Source of the DNA: Larkinella knui
GTDB lineage: Bacteria; Bacteroidota; Bacteroidia; Cytophagales; Spirosomataceae
Assembly (NCBI RefSeq): GCF_003858645.1
Contig: NZ_RQJP01000007.1
Coordinates: 124,001-188,000 of the forward strand
Reading direction: 5' to 3'
DNA length: 64,000 nt
A program made the position numbers and the translations under genes. Each line of letters begins with the position of its first letter. The first letter of the stretch is position 1. This document shows, in pieces, positions 24,961 to 33,525 of this stretch. The notes under the pieces are model-generated. The model had not been told where the DNA came from, did not search any database, and saw only the letters and a list, made by a program, of their open reading frames with translations.

Positions 24961-26202
24961 ATGAAGTACCGCTCCCGGGTTTTATCGTTTCTGTTTGCCC
25001 TTTCCACCATTACCTACATCGACCGCACCTGTATTTCACTGGTGGCGTCGGATATCAAGAGTGACTTAAAGATTGGGAACGACCAGTGGGGCTGGATTCT
25101 GAGTGCCTTCGCGCTTTCCTACGCGCTGTTCGAATTGCCAACGGGTGCGCTCGGCGACCGGCTCGGTCCCCGGCGGGTGCTGACGCGGGTGGTGGGCTGG
25201 TGGTCGGTTTTTACGGCCCTGACCGGCACCGCGACCAGCTGGCTTTATCTGGTCATCGTGCGGTTTCTGTTTGGTGCGGGCGAGGCCGGGGCCTATCCCA
25301 ATGCCTCGATTGTGGTTTCCCGCTGGTTTCCACGGCAGGAAACCGGTCGTGCTCAGGCCTTTATCTGGGCCGCCGGGCGCGTGGGCGGCATGCTCGCACC
25401 TTGGATCGTGGTGCCGGTGGCGACGCATTTCGGCTGGCGGGCCTCTTTTTATGCGATGGGATTACTGGGCCTCATTTGGGCACTTTGCTGGTATGTCTGG
25501 TTTCGTGATTTTCCGCACGAAAAGCAGAACATCACCGCCGAAGAACGGGAACACATCGAAGCAAACCGGCGGTTTCGCATCGCCAGCCACCATATTCCCT
25601 GGCGGGCAGTATTGCGCAGCCAGAACATGTGGGCCATCATGATGATGTTCCATTTTTACATGTACGGCGCGTATTTCTTCACGGGCTGGCTACCCACTTA
25701 CCTCAAGGAAGGCCGCCACTTCGGGAAGGAAGAAATGCAGCTTTTTTCCACCTTACCGTTTTTTCTGGGTGCCATCGGCTGCTTCACCGGCGGTTATCTG
25801 AGCGACTGGCTGTCCAAACGGTACGGACTGAAAGTGGGCCGCCGGGTGGTCGGCATTGTGGGCCTGGGGCTTTCGTCGGCCATGATTCTGCTGTCGGCCT
25901 TGACAGAAGATAATCAAATGGCGGCCATCTTCCTGTCGATGGGCATGGGTTTCAAGGACCTGACGCTTCCGGTTTCGTTTGCGGTTTGCAACGATGTGGG
26001 CCGGAGCCAGTCGGGCATGGTGTCGGGCGCGATGAATACCGTCGGGCAACTGGGGGCGGTATTCTTGGGCGTCCTGTTCGGCTATATCGTCAACCTGACC
26101 GGCGATTTCAACCTGCCGCTGTTTCTGATTGCGTTTCTGCTGTTGTGCAGTTGCCTGCTCTGGCTCCGCATCGACCCGACGGAAGAGGTGGTTCTGACGT
26201 AA
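24961..26202 (+). CDS. MFS transporter, anion:cation symporter type
   Basis: A 413-residue inner-membrane carrier with about 12 membrane segments. The loop 2-3 signature is GALGDRLGPRRVLTR. The early motif TYIDRTCISLVASDIKSDL and RFLFGAGEAGAYPNASIVVSRWFP match the ACS family (hexuronate, tartrate, phthalate and similar organic anions). The substrate is probably a sugar acid or other organic anion, but no catabolic genes are adjacent. It stands alone, convergent with the thioredoxin-like gene 16 bases away. The 210 bases upstream show no clear element. Confidence 0.87.
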   Translation: MKYRSRVLSFLFALSTITYIDRTCISLVASDIKSDLKIGNDQWGWILSAFALSYALFELPTGALGDRLGPRRVLTRVVGWWSVFTALTGTATSWLYLVIVRFLFGAGEAGAYPNASIVVSRWFPRQETGRAQAFIWAAGRVGGMLAPWIVVPVATHFGWRASFYAMGLLGLIWALCWYVWFRDFPHEKQNITAEEREHIEANRRFRIASHHIPWRAVLRSQNMWAIMMMFHFYMYGAYFFTGWLPTYLKEGRHFGKEEMQLFSTLPFFLGAIGCFTGGYLSDWLSKRYGLKVGRRVVGIVGLGLSSAMILLSALTEDNQMAAIFLSMGMGFKDLTLPVSFAVCNDVGRSQSGMVSGAMNTVGQLGAVFLGVLFGYIVNLTGDFNLPLFLIAFLLLCSCLLWLRIDPTEEVVLT

Positions 26203-26218
26203 AATTCTGTCAGCGGTG

Positions 26219-27373
26219 TTAATAATACCGCCCCATCAGCCGGTTTTCCACAATTTTTCGTTTCATTTCCAGCGGATCGATCGGCCCCTGTTTGCTGTAG
26301 ACGATCTTGCCACCCGGTTCCACCAGAATCGTGTAGGGCAGTGCGCCCTGCCAGTTGGGGTCGATGGCTTCGATCAGCGCGTATTTGTCCTCCGAACTGA
26401 ACAGGTAATTCTGGTTGGAAGCTTCCTTCTTTTTCAGGAATTCGAGGGCTTTGGCTTTTTTGTCGGGCTTGTCGGCCGAAACCGTAACGAACTCGAAATC
26501 ACGTTCACGGTACATCCGGTCGATGGTGATGAATTCCGGAAATTCCTGTACGCATGGCCCGCACCAGGTGGCCCAGACGTTGATCAGCCGCAGTTTATCG
26601 GAATCGTTATTGATGAGTCTCTTGAGACCCGCCACATCCACATCTTCAATGGAAACCGGTCGTTTCGCCCACTCGGCCTGCTGTTTTTTGATGTAATCCT
26701 CCTTTTCGATCCATTTCACCGAGCAGCCGAAGGTTTTGGTGGTTGCCATGGGTACTTTTTGGCCCGCCAATACCGCATCCAGGGCCGCCCGGGCGTCTTC
26801 GGCGTTGGCCGTTCCGGGTTTCTCTTTGGCATCAAACCGGCCCGTATACTGCAATTTGCGGTCTTTGTCGAAGATAAAAACGTGGGGCGTTGCAACCGGT
26901 CCGTATTTCAAGGCTGTAGTTTGGGTATCGCCGTCGTACAGATACGGGAAATTATAGCCTTTTTCCCTGGCGCGCATCTTCATTTCGGCAAAACTGTCGC
27001 TTAGATCGGTGTACCCCAGTTCGGCCAGACTCACCGTGGCCGGGCTGTTGGGTGAGATGACGACGAAGTTCACTTTCTTCGGTTTGTAATCGTTCACCAG
27101 CTGAATCATGCGGTCTTCGTAGGCCTGGGCGGTGGGGCAGTGGTTGCAGCTGAACACAATGACGAGCGCGGGCGAACCGGCAAAACTCTTCAGGCTATAC
27201 GACTTCCCATCGACGCCGGGCAGCGAAAAATCCGGTGCTGAAGCGCCAATTTCCAGCGTTTTATGATCCGATTTTGGCATAAAAGCCACCACGCCGATCA
27301 GGATGACCAGTCCGGTAATCCGTTGAATGCTTCTGGTTAAGGATCTACTAATCATAGGAATAGATCGGTTCAT
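26219..27373 (-). CDS. Double thioredoxin-fold redoxin (AhpC/TSA-like plus TlpA-like)
   Basis: A 384-residue protein anchored or exported by an N-terminal segment (RITGLVILIGVVAFM, residues 17-31); a second ATG six codons in is possible. The first thioredoxin-fold domain (about 40-190) begins IGASAPDFSLPGVDGKSYSL and has CNHCPTAQAYEDR, a CxxC variant. The second (about 225-384) is TlpA/ResA-like with WATWCGPCVQEFPEF. Both redox pairs are present. Such proteins reduce or relay disulfides in the periplasm. Fusion of two redoxin domains suggests internal electron transfer or handling of two substrates. It is single and convergent with the MFS gene. Confidence 0.85.
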   Translation of the reverse strand: MNRSIPMISRSLTRSIQRITGLVILIGVVAFMPKSDHKTLEIGASAPDFSLPGVDGKSYSLKSFAGSPALVIVFSCNHCPTAQAYEDRMIQLVNDYKPKKVNFVVISPNSPATVSLAELGYTDLSDSFAEMKMRAREKGYNFPYLYDGDTQTTALKYGPVATPHVFIFDKDRKLQYTGRFDAKEKPGTANAEDARAALDAVLAGQKVPMATTKTFGCSVKWIEKEDYIKKQQAEWAKRPVSIEDVDVAGLKRLINNDSDKLRLINVWATWCGPCVQEFPEFITIDRMYRERDFEFVTVSADKPDKKAKALEFLKKKEASNQNYLFSSEDKYALIEAIDPNWQGALPYTILVEPGGKIVYSKQGPIDPLEMKRKIVENRLMGRYY

Positions 27374-27568
27374 GTAGAAATACTATAATTTAACCTGAAA
27401 ATAATTAAATAAAGTGGGAATGGGAAAATTCGCATCGATTTCTTACGCTTTATCGACTAAAAATGCGGATTCAACCGACTATCTTTTGCATCGGTTTGGT
27501 AGCACAGTACTTTTAGACGTGCTAAATGCTTCATTAAAAAGGGACTACGAAAAGAACAAGACGATTTG

Positions 27569-28633
27569 GTGACTAAACAGACGCCAGCTTTAGTGGCAAA
27601 CGGTGCGGAACCGATCAACGACCGCTGGCTGCAAATCATCGGCATTCCGCTGGCGGTAATACCGTTTGTGGTCTTTTACCTGGAGGAATATGGGTACGAC
27701 TGGCGTCTGTTTGCGCAGACTTTTAGCTGGGGCCTGGTTTCAACGGCGATCATCTGGCAATTGCTGCGGTGGTGGGTCATGAAAGTAAGGGCGTGGTATG
27801 CCGGACGCGAGCAGTTCCGGCAGCGGGTTTTAACGACCTTTCTGGGCTATGCCCTGTTTACGATTCCCTTTCAGCCCGTCGAAACCTGGGTCGTGAGCCA
27901 CCTCGATCTGACGGGGCTGATTACCCCGGCCGAATTTCCGCGCGTCTACCTGATTCATATCGGCATGGCCCTCCTGTTCGCCTTTCTGGTGGGGGCGATT
28001 TACGAAAGTATGTATTATTTGCAGAAAAACCGGGAAGCCATCACGGAAGCCGAAGCGCTCAAAAAAGCGACGCTGCAAAGCCAGTATGATAATTTGAAAA
28101 ACCAGGTTAATCCGCATTTTTTGTTCAACTCGCTCAACTCCCTGTCCTCGCTCATTACCGAAGACAAGAAACAGGCGGGCGCTTTTCTGGATGAACTGGC
28201 CAGCGTCTACCGCTACCTGCTGCAGGAGGGAGACCGGGAACTGACTCCGCTCCGCAGCGAAGTGGAATTTATCCGGTCGTATCTGTTCCTGATTCAGACC
28301 CGGTTTGGCTCGGCTATTTCATTCACGATTGACGTGAATGAACGGTTTCTTGATGACATGCTGCCCCCGCTGACGCTTCAGACATTGGTCGAAAATGCGA
28401 TTCGGTACAACATGATATTACCCGAAAAACCGCTGCTGCTGACCATCCGCACCGTAGACAGCGGTCAGTTGCTGGTAACCAATCCGATTCAGCTTAAACC
28501 GCTGCGCGTAACGGCCATACCGATCGGTTTAGGGACGCTCACCGACCGCTTCCGGCGGCTGGGCCTGCCTGCGCTGGAAATCAATGACGATGGAAAAGAA
28601 TTTCGGGTGCTGGTGCCGTTGCTTCGGCGGTAG
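27569..28633 (+). CDS. LytS-type sensor histidine kinase, orphan
   Basis: A kinase of about 354 residues with four membrane segments (near 23-40, 48-65, 88-110 and 130-150), a coiled linker and the phosphoacceptor motif NQVNPHFLFNSLNSLSSL, followed by the ATPase segment PLTLQTLVENAIRYN and a glycine loop at GLGTLTDRFRRLGL. No in-frame ATG precedes the first conserved residues, so it must start at GTG 27569 or at TTG three bases earlier. No LytTR regulator lies next to it, unlike the pair at 14559-16322. The partner is either elsewhere or shared. Confidence 0.83.
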   Translation: MTKQTPALVANGAEPINDRWLQIIGIPLAVIPFVVFYLEEYGYDWRLFAQTFSWGLVSTAIIWQLLRWWVMKVRAWYAGREQFRQRVLTTFLGYALFTIPFQPVETWVVSHLDLTGLITPAEFPRVYLIHIGMALLFAFLVGAIYESMYYLQKNREAITEAEALKKATLQSQYDNLKNQVNPHFLFNSLNSLSSLITEDKKQAGAFLDELASVYRYLLQEGDRELTPLRSEVEFIRSYLFLIQTRFGSAISFTIDVNERFLDDMLPPLTLQTLVENAIRYNMILPEKPLLLTIRTVDSGQLLVTNPIQLKPLRVTAIPIGLGTLTDRFRRLGLPALEINDDGKEFRVLVPLLRR

Positions 28634-28682
28634 TGATTTTCGGAAAGGAGTACCCACGGACTTCCGCTGTCGCTGTTCCGTC

Positions 28683-28797
28683 CGTTTTCGCTCGCGACAC
28701 GCGAGCGAAAACGGCGGATTTGATATTGGCGGATAGGAAGGAACGGGCCGGAGGCCCTTTGGATAAACTTCACTCGCGACACGCGAGCGAAAACGGG
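28683..28797. repeat. CTCGCGACACGCGAG palindromes, two copies
   Basis: Copy one is a perfect palindrome with 14-base arms 28683-28696 and 28700-28713 around ACA. Copy two at 28773-28796 repeats CTCGCGACACGCGAGCGAAAACGG but lacks the outer left arm. The two lie 90 bases apart in the spacer after the orphan kinase. The rest of the 257-base gap holds GGGCCGGAGGCCC and nothing else I recognise. Confidence 0.8.
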
Positions 28798-28890
28798 GCG
28801 CGACAACGGAGACAACGTAGCTTCCTTATAACTCTGTAAAAGGAAAATCGTATACCAAATACCAGTTTTAAAACCAGTTAAACAACAATC

Positions 28891-29562
28891 ATGAACACCT
28901 TGAAAATCAGCGTTTGCCTTGCTCTGCTGAGCAGGACGATTTGTATGGCCCAATATGCACCGCTGGGTGCCATTACGTCGTGGGCCGACGGCTATGTGGT
29001 GACGACCGAAAACGATACCATTCGTGGGAAAGTCCGCGTCAGTACGATGGTCAACGACGCGCCGGCCAGCGTTGTCGTCCGGACCGGTGACGATAAAAAA
29101 ACGACTTTCAAAGGCGACAAACTCCGGCTGGTTGCCCAGAACATTCCCGGCTTTGCCTACGCCACCGGGGCCATTCCCCGCGAACGCGGGCAGGTGGTTT
29201 TTGAGCGGGTTCCGAATCCCCGCAAAGGCGGAAAAACCGCCCTGCTCGAACGACTGAGCCATCCCGGCAAAATTACGCTGTACTTCGACGCCAATGGCTG
29301 GAAGAAGCATTCGGAATATACGTTCGGCAATTTTACAATTGGCACCAATCCCAGAGACCTCAGCTTTGTGGCCGTAAAGGATCAGACCAACGCCCGCATC
29401 GTGAAAAAAGGAACCATCGACGACGAGCACGAGGCCCTTTTCGGCGACTGCCCGGCTTTCGTGAAGCAGTTTCCGGCTGCGACACGCCGGGATTGGAACC
29501 GGTTTGGTGAAATCGTGGCGGCTTATAACCAAACATGCGTCGTCGGAACGGCATTAAATTAA
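28891..29562 (+). CDS. Exported protein of unknown function
   Basis: A 223-residue protein with a signal peptide (MNTLKISVCLALLSRTICMAQ). The mature part starts with GYVVTTENDTIRGKVRV, a pattern I know from uncharacterised Bacteroidota envelope proteins in which a strand pair carries 'NDTI.GKV', and goes on with basic beta-rich sequence. Two cysteines lie near the C-terminus (GDCPAF, NQTCVV). I cannot name a family or function. It is monocistronic, preceded by the palindrome-bearing spacer and followed by a lipoprotein gene 91 bases on. Confidence 0.6.
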   Translation: MNTLKISVCLALLSRTICMAQYAPLGAITSWADGYVVTTENDTIRGKVRVSTMVNDAPASVVVRTGDDKKTTFKGDKLRLVAQNIPGFAYATGAIPRERGQVVFERVPNPRKGGKTALLERLSHPGKITLYFDANGWKKHSEYTFGNFTIGTNPRDLSFVAVKDQTNARIVKKGTIDDEHEALFGDCPAFVKQFPAATRRDWNRFGEIVAAYNQTCVVGTALN

Positions 29563-29653
29563 CGGGTTTTAGAAAATAAGTTGGGCGGCCTGTAGCGTTC
29601 GTCCGGCGCGTTACGTCATGGGGTAGTAAACACAAAACAACTGTATTACTGCC

Positions 29654-30181
29654 ATGAAAACCCATTCCATCTTATCCTGCTTCCTGACCATTCGAAAACT
29701 GTCTGCCGTTTTGAGTTTTGCACTCCTGATGGCCCTCGGAGCCTGTAATCAGGATTCCGGCAACGATCCGGCGCCGTCGGATAAAGACCTGACGACCTTG
29801 CTGAAAAGCCCGGAAGAGTACAACCGGGCGATGAATGCCCGGGCCAAAGCCGAGGGGCCGCAGTTTACCATCGAAAACGTAACGCGGGAAGGCAACATTC
29901 TGACGGTCAAAGTGAAAGGCGGGTGTTCGCCCGAATCATTCAAAGCCGTCTGGAACGGAGTGGAAATTATGATTTATCCGCCAACCATCAGCATTGCCCT
30001 GATTCACGATGCGGGCGAGGTGTCCGGGTGCCCGACCGACCTGGAACACACGCTCAAAATTGACATCACCAAAGTCGTTGGCGACGGCGACCATTCGAAT
30101 ACAACCTTTAGGGTCTACAACGGGTCGAAGGTGCAGGACACCACGCTCAATCCCGACGGCAGCGTATCCTCCAACCAGTAA
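29654..30181 (+). CDS. Small lipoprotein of unknown function
   Basis: A 175-residue protein with a long N-terminal region and lipobox ALGAC at about residues 28-32 (FALLMALGACNQDSG), so it is probably membrane-bound on the periplasmic or outer face. The mature part reads as a single beta-rich domain (FTIENVTREGNILTVKVKGG, EVSGCPTDLEHTLKIDI). Two cysteines (GCSPES, GCPTD) could form a disulfide. No family recognised. It ends at a hairpin that separates it from the sigma factor gene. Confidence 0.7.
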   Translation: MKTHSILSCFLTIRKLSAVLSFALLMALGACNQDSGNDPAPSDKDLTTLLKSPEEYNRAMNARAKAEGPQFTIENVTREGNILTVKVKGGCSPESFKAVWNGVEIMIYPPTISIALIHDAGEVSGCPTDLEHTLKIDITKVVGDGDHSNTTFRVYNGSKVQDTTLNPDGSVSSNQ

Positions 30182-30198
30182 ATCACCATTCATACGTG

Positions 30199-30230
30199 GA
30201 ACGGTGGGCTGACCGGCTCACCGTTCTTTG
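30199..30230 (+). terminator. Probable terminator after the lipoprotein gene
   Basis: GAACGGTGGGC at 30199-30209 pairs with GCTCACCGTTC at 30216-30226 (one mismatch), followed by TTTG. The T-run is short, so termination may be partial. It sits 18 bases after the lipoprotein stop codon and just upstream of the sigma factor start. Confidence 0.6.
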
Positions 30231-30251
30231 TTATCGCCCGTGGCCGGTGGT

Positions 30252-30827
30252 ATGGCACCCGATTGTACTCCGTTTGAACGACAGCTCATTGAAGGATGCC
30301 GGAAAGGCAGCCCGCAGCACCAGGAAATGTTTTACAAGCATTTTTACGGGTTTGCAATGGCCATTGCGTTGCGATATCACCCCGCCCGGCAAGACGCGGG
30401 CAGTGTTGTCAATGATAGTTTCATGAAGGTTTTCGACCGGATCGGGCGGTATTCGTTCGACGAAACCTTTAAAGGCTGGCTGCGCCGGATTGTGGTCAAT
30501 ACCGCCCTCGATCATTACCGGAAACGGGTAAAGCAGAGTTATTCAACCGACCCGGATCATCTTGATAGCCAAGCGGTACTGATTGAGGATGCGGTGATTA
30601 GCCAACTCACGGCGGAGGACATTCTGAAGCTCCTGGAACACCTGCCCGACCACTACCGCATGGTGTTTAATCTCTACGAAATCGAAGGCTACTCGCACGA
30701 AGAAATTGCCCGGCAACTCAATCTGTCGGTCAGCTCGTCGCGGGTGTATCTGGTTCGGGCGAAGGAAAAACTGGCCCGTCTGGTGAAACGTTATTTCCCG
30801 AATCACGATGAAAGATTCTATCCATAA
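30252..30827 (+). CDS. ECF-type RNA polymerase sigma factor
   Basis: A 191-residue sigma-70 family factor. Region 2 is seen in FYKHFYGFAMAIALRYHP and GSVVNDSFMKVFDRIGRYSF, with the core-binding/-10 element KGWLRRIVVNTALDHYRK; region 4 is LPDHYRMVFNLYEIEGYSHEEIA with the recognition helix LNLSVSSSRVYLVRAKEKL. The ATG at 30252 (MAPDCTPFERQLIEG) is a better start than the TTG eight codons upstream, which lies in the terminator stem. Its 3' end overlaps the next gene by 20 bases, so the two are translationally coupled. Confidence 0.92.
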   Translation: MAPDCTPFERQLIEGCRKGSPQHQEMFYKHFYGFAMAIALRYHPARQDAGSVVNDSFMKVFDRIGRYSFDETFKGWLRRIVVNTALDHYRKRVKQSYSTDPDHLDSQAVLIEDAVISQLTAEDILKLLEHLPDHYRMVFNLYEIEGYSHEEIARQLNLSVSSSRVYLVRAKEKLARLVKRYFPNHDERFYP

Positions 30828-32112
30828 AAAGCTGATCGGGCACATCCGGAAAACAATCGGGTCGTATGAACTGCCCTACGAACCCGGCTCGTGGGAGGAA
30901 TTTCAGCGGCAGCAGCGCAAACGCAAACAACGACCGCTGATCTGGTTCCGGTATGCGCTGGCGGCCTGTCTGTTGCTGGGCGTTCTGGGCGTGCCGGTTT
31001 GGCTGTATGAGGGTCGCCCGGATTCGGATCAAGTAGCGGTTCGTCCACCCAAAACCGGGTTTTCGGAGAAAAAAGAAGGTCGGCTCGTGGGCAGGAAACG
31101 TCAGGGAAGTGACGCGGCTGAGTCAATAAAACAAAGCAAAAGCCTTGATGCTGCTCAGGAAACATCGCTTTCGCTTTTTACCCCTAAATCCCCTAAAGGG
31201 GACTTGGCCGCAGCAAAATCCGGATTCAGAAAGTCCCCTTTAGGGGATTTAGGGGTAAAAAGCGGCTCTTCTGAATCTTTAGACTCATTTTTCAACACTC
31301 GCCACACTAACCTTCCTGCTATTTATTCCGATAGACCATCTGCTACGTATGACCCGATAGTTCCGCGATCCATCCGGTTTGCCCAACGACCCCGCCAGGC
31401 GTTGGCACTCCCTTTGACGTTTTGGACACAACAACCGGCCGGGGCGAAAATCGAACCGTCTAAAACCGGGCAGAAGCCCATTTGGGGCCTCAGCCTGACA
31501 CCGCAGTCGGTCCACGCGGCCGGGAGTTCGCCCGCCAGGGCACTTGGCGGAGGACTTTTTTCAGAAATTCCGCTCGTAAGCCGGTTTAGCGTATCGACCG
31601 GACTGTCGGTGGCGCAGCAGAACCTCGGAACTGCGGAGCCGGCCGCCGTGCTCTTTTCGACCGTTCCCCAACTGATTTCGACCAACATCCGGCTGACGGC
31701 GGTCGATCTGCCGCTCAACATCCGGTTTCGACCTAAAAAGTCGTCCGGTACGGGTTTTTATGCCGAAGCCGGGCTGTCGTCGGTCGCTTTTTTGAACGAA
31801 CACTACGCCTACACGTACGAACAGGCGAAACCGGTGACGATTTTGGTGATGGGAACCAACGGCCAGGAACAGCAGGTCACGCAATACGTAAGGGAGCAGG
31901 AAATGATCAACCGCTCCGAACCGGCTTTTCAGAAGATTTATTGGGGCAGGATCGTCAACCTGTCGATCGGTGTCGAGCGCCGGATCGGTACCCGGCTCCG
32001 GTTGTCTGCCGAACCGTATCTCAAATACCCGATCGGCCCCTTCACCCGGGAGAACCTGATGGTCGGGTCGGGCGGGGTGAATTTGCGGCTCGGATTTCAG
32101 TCCGGTAAATGA
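30808..32112 (+). CDS. Membrane protein coupled to the sigma factor, with barrel-like C-terminus
   Basis: A 434-residue protein. Residues 1-45 are a charged cytoplasmic segment (SWEEFQRQQRKRKQRP), followed by one membrane helix at about 47-66 (FRYALAACLLLGVLGVPVWL), a low-complexity linker, and from about residue 220 an outer-membrane-barrel-like domain (FSVSTGLSVAQQNLG, LPLNIRFRPKKSSGTGFYAEAGLSS, VNLRLGFQSGK). The position and topology suggest an anti-sigma or sigma-linked role, which is inference; a C-terminal barrel fold attached to an inner-membrane helix is odd. Residues 122-152 (FTPKSPKGDL through SPLGDLGVKS) come from a 34-bp inverted repeat that lies in frame, described separately. 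Confidence 0.75.
   Translation: MKDSIHKKLIGHIRKTIGSYELPYEPGSWEEFQRQQRKRKQRPLIWFRYALAACLLLGVLGVPVWLYEGRPDSDQVAVRPPKTGFSEKKEGRLVGRKRQGSDAAESIKQSKSLDAAQETSLSLFTPKSPKGDLAAAKSGFRKSPLGDLGVKSGSSESLDSFFNTRHTNLPAIYSDRPSATYDPIVPRSIRFAQRPRQALALPLTFWTQQPAGAKIEPSKTGQKPIWGLSLTPQSVHAAGSSPARALGGGLFSEIPLVSRFSVSTGLSVAQQNLGTAEPAAVLFSTVPQLISTNIRLTAVDLPLNIRFRPKKSSGTGFYAEAGLSSVAFLNEHYAYTYEQAKPVTILVMGTNGQEQQVTQYVREQEMINRSEPAFQKIYWGRIVNLSIGVERRIGTRLRLSAEPYLKYPIGPFTRENLMVGSGGVNLRLGFQSGK
31172..31264. repeat. Perfect 34-bp inverted repeat inside a coding sequence
   Basis: Arms 31172-31205 and 31231-31264 are exact reverse complements over 34 bases, with a 25-base loop. Each arm carries CCCCTAAATCCCCTAAAGGGG, itself a nested palindrome. 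The element is in frame and encodes the mirror-like peptides TPKSPKGDL and KSPLGDLGV in the linker of the sigma-linked membrane protein. It appears to be an inserted palindromic repeat that the gene has absorbed. Confidence 0.9.
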
Positions 32113-32295
32113 TTTAAGTTACCGGTAATCCATCTTCAGTCTCGTAATCGGGATTGGAGATGGATTTTGTTTTTTTATAACTTTCTATTAAACAAACAGT
32201 TAAGTTATTATTTAAAAACATTCTTACTAATAATTTTATAACCAGTCTAAATAGTATTTACCTTTACGGCTAATAACGTTTCCAGCAACCTGACC

Positions 32296-33477
32296 ATGTT
32301 CAAAACCAATTTGTTTTTCAAAGTAATTCCCGTTGTCGCATTGGCAGTCAGTCTGACGGCCTGTAATAAGGATGATGACGACAACACGCTCACGCTTCCA
32401 CCCAATTCCCGTACGGCGGTCGATTATTCCAAATTGACTGATACCACGACGTATGCCAACTTTTTTGTCGATAACAGCAAAGTCAAAACGGTTGATCTGA
32501 CACCCAGCAGCACCCGGCTTTTGATGTTCAGAGCCATCAATACCTACAACGGCACGGCGGTTGGAACCGGCGCGACGCTGGATTCAACGGTGCTGAAAAA
32601 TATGTTTGCCAATACCGGTAACGCCTTTACCGACGCAGCTTTGAACACATCGGGGGTCAGTTTGCGGTCGATCTTTGCGTCTTCGCTGCCGGCTGCCGAT
32701 GCCGAAAAAGAACGCAAAACGCTGGAAGCGGCTTTTCCAGCCATTGCCACCGCCAGCAAATCCGTAACGGCCACGGCTTCGGAAGGCAAAGCGGGCAAAC
32801 TCGTAACCGGAACCAGTTCCTATTTGGTGGATGCCAAAGGCATCGAATGGGGCCAGATTATCCAGAAATCGATGATCGGGGGCTTGCAGATGGATTACAT
32901 CAACAACGTTCTGCTGAGCGATAAAAACCTGGCGCTGGATAATTCGAAAGTTGTTTCCGGAAAAAGCTACACCGAACTCGAACACAACTGGGATCAGATT
33001 TTTGGCCTTTTGACGGCCAATGCCGCCTACGGCAGCAAGGCTACGGCTACGTCGTCCGGTGAGAGTTTTCTGGGGTCTTATATCTGGGAATATAATAAGG
33101 ATGATTTCCCCAAAATTTACCTGGCTCTGCTGAAAGGACGGGCGGCCATTGTCAACAACGACCCGACCACGATGAAAGCACAGGTGGCCATCATCCGCCC
33201 CGCTTTGGAAAAAGCCGTTGCCAACGCTGCACTGGGTTATCTGGCCAAGTGGAAAACGAACGCGACGAACGATGCCGCCCGCGCCCACGCCATGGGTGAA
33301 GGTCTGGGATTTGTGTATTCGCTGCGTTACGCCAAACTGGCCGGGGCCGATGCGGCTTTCTCGGATGCTCTCCTGGCCGGACTGATTGGCGCTCCGAACG
33401 GTTTCTGGGGCCTGACCAATGCTAAAATTGATGCGGCTTCCGCAGCCATCCGGACGAAATTCAACATTCCTAATTAA
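32296..33477 (+). CDS. DUF4856 domain lipoprotein, first gene of an iron-uptake type operon
   Basis: A 393-residue lipoprotein (lipobox SLTAC followed by NKDDDDN). The rest follows the DUF4856 family: SRTAVDYSKLTDTTTYANFF at the start, AINTYNGTAVGTGATLD, then a helical C-terminal half with ELEHNWDQIFGLL, GESFLGSYIWEYNKDD and AHAMGEGLGFVYSLRYA. The helical half is imelysin-like in feel. In Bacteroidota DUF4856 genes commonly stand next to imelysin genes, as here, and the pair is taken to serve iron acquisition. The gene is followed after 48 bases by a terminator and then by the imelysin gene. The 183-base upstream spacer is very AT-rich and likely carries the promoter. Confidence 0.86.
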   Translation: MFKTNLFFKVIPVVALAVSLTACNKDDDDNTLTLPPNSRTAVDYSKLTDTTTYANFFVDNSKVKTVDLTPSSTRLLMFRAINTYNGTAVGTGATLDSTVLKNMFANTGNAFTDAALNTSGVSLRSIFASSLPAADAEKERKTLEAAFPAIATASKSVTATASEGKAGKLVTGTSSYLVDAKGIEWGQIIQKSMIGGLQMDYINNVLLSDKNLALDNSKVVSGKSYTELEHNWDQIFGLLTANAAYGSKATATSSGESFLGSYIWEYNKDDFPKIYLALLKGRAAIVNNDPTTMKAQVAIIRPALEKAVANAALGYLAKWKTNATNDAARAHAMGEGLGFVYSLRYAKLAGADAAFSDALLAGLIGAPNGFWGLTNAKIDAASAAIRTKFNIPN

Positions 33478-33525
33478 TAAACCTGCCGCTCGTAAAAGCA
33501 GAACAGGATTCATTATCAGTAAAAT

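Noticed and set aside
26216-27004. Plus-strand open frame (262 codons) opposite the double redoxin gene
   Set aside because: It is antisense to both thioredoxin domains and lacks any family signal.
28489-29532. Long minus-strand open frame (347 codons) opposite the exported protein and the end of the orphan kinase
   Set aside because: It spans two well-supported plus-strand genes and the palindromic spacer; its composition is that of antisense reading of GC-rich codons.
31172-31264. CRISPR-like or terminator reading of the 34-bp repeat
   Set aside because: There is only one inverted pair, no spacers, and it lies inside an uninterrupted reading frame.
32584-33513. Minus-strand open frame (309 codons) opposite the DUF4856 gene
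   Set aside because: The same pattern of antisense shadow; the sense protein has a signal, lipobox and family motifs.
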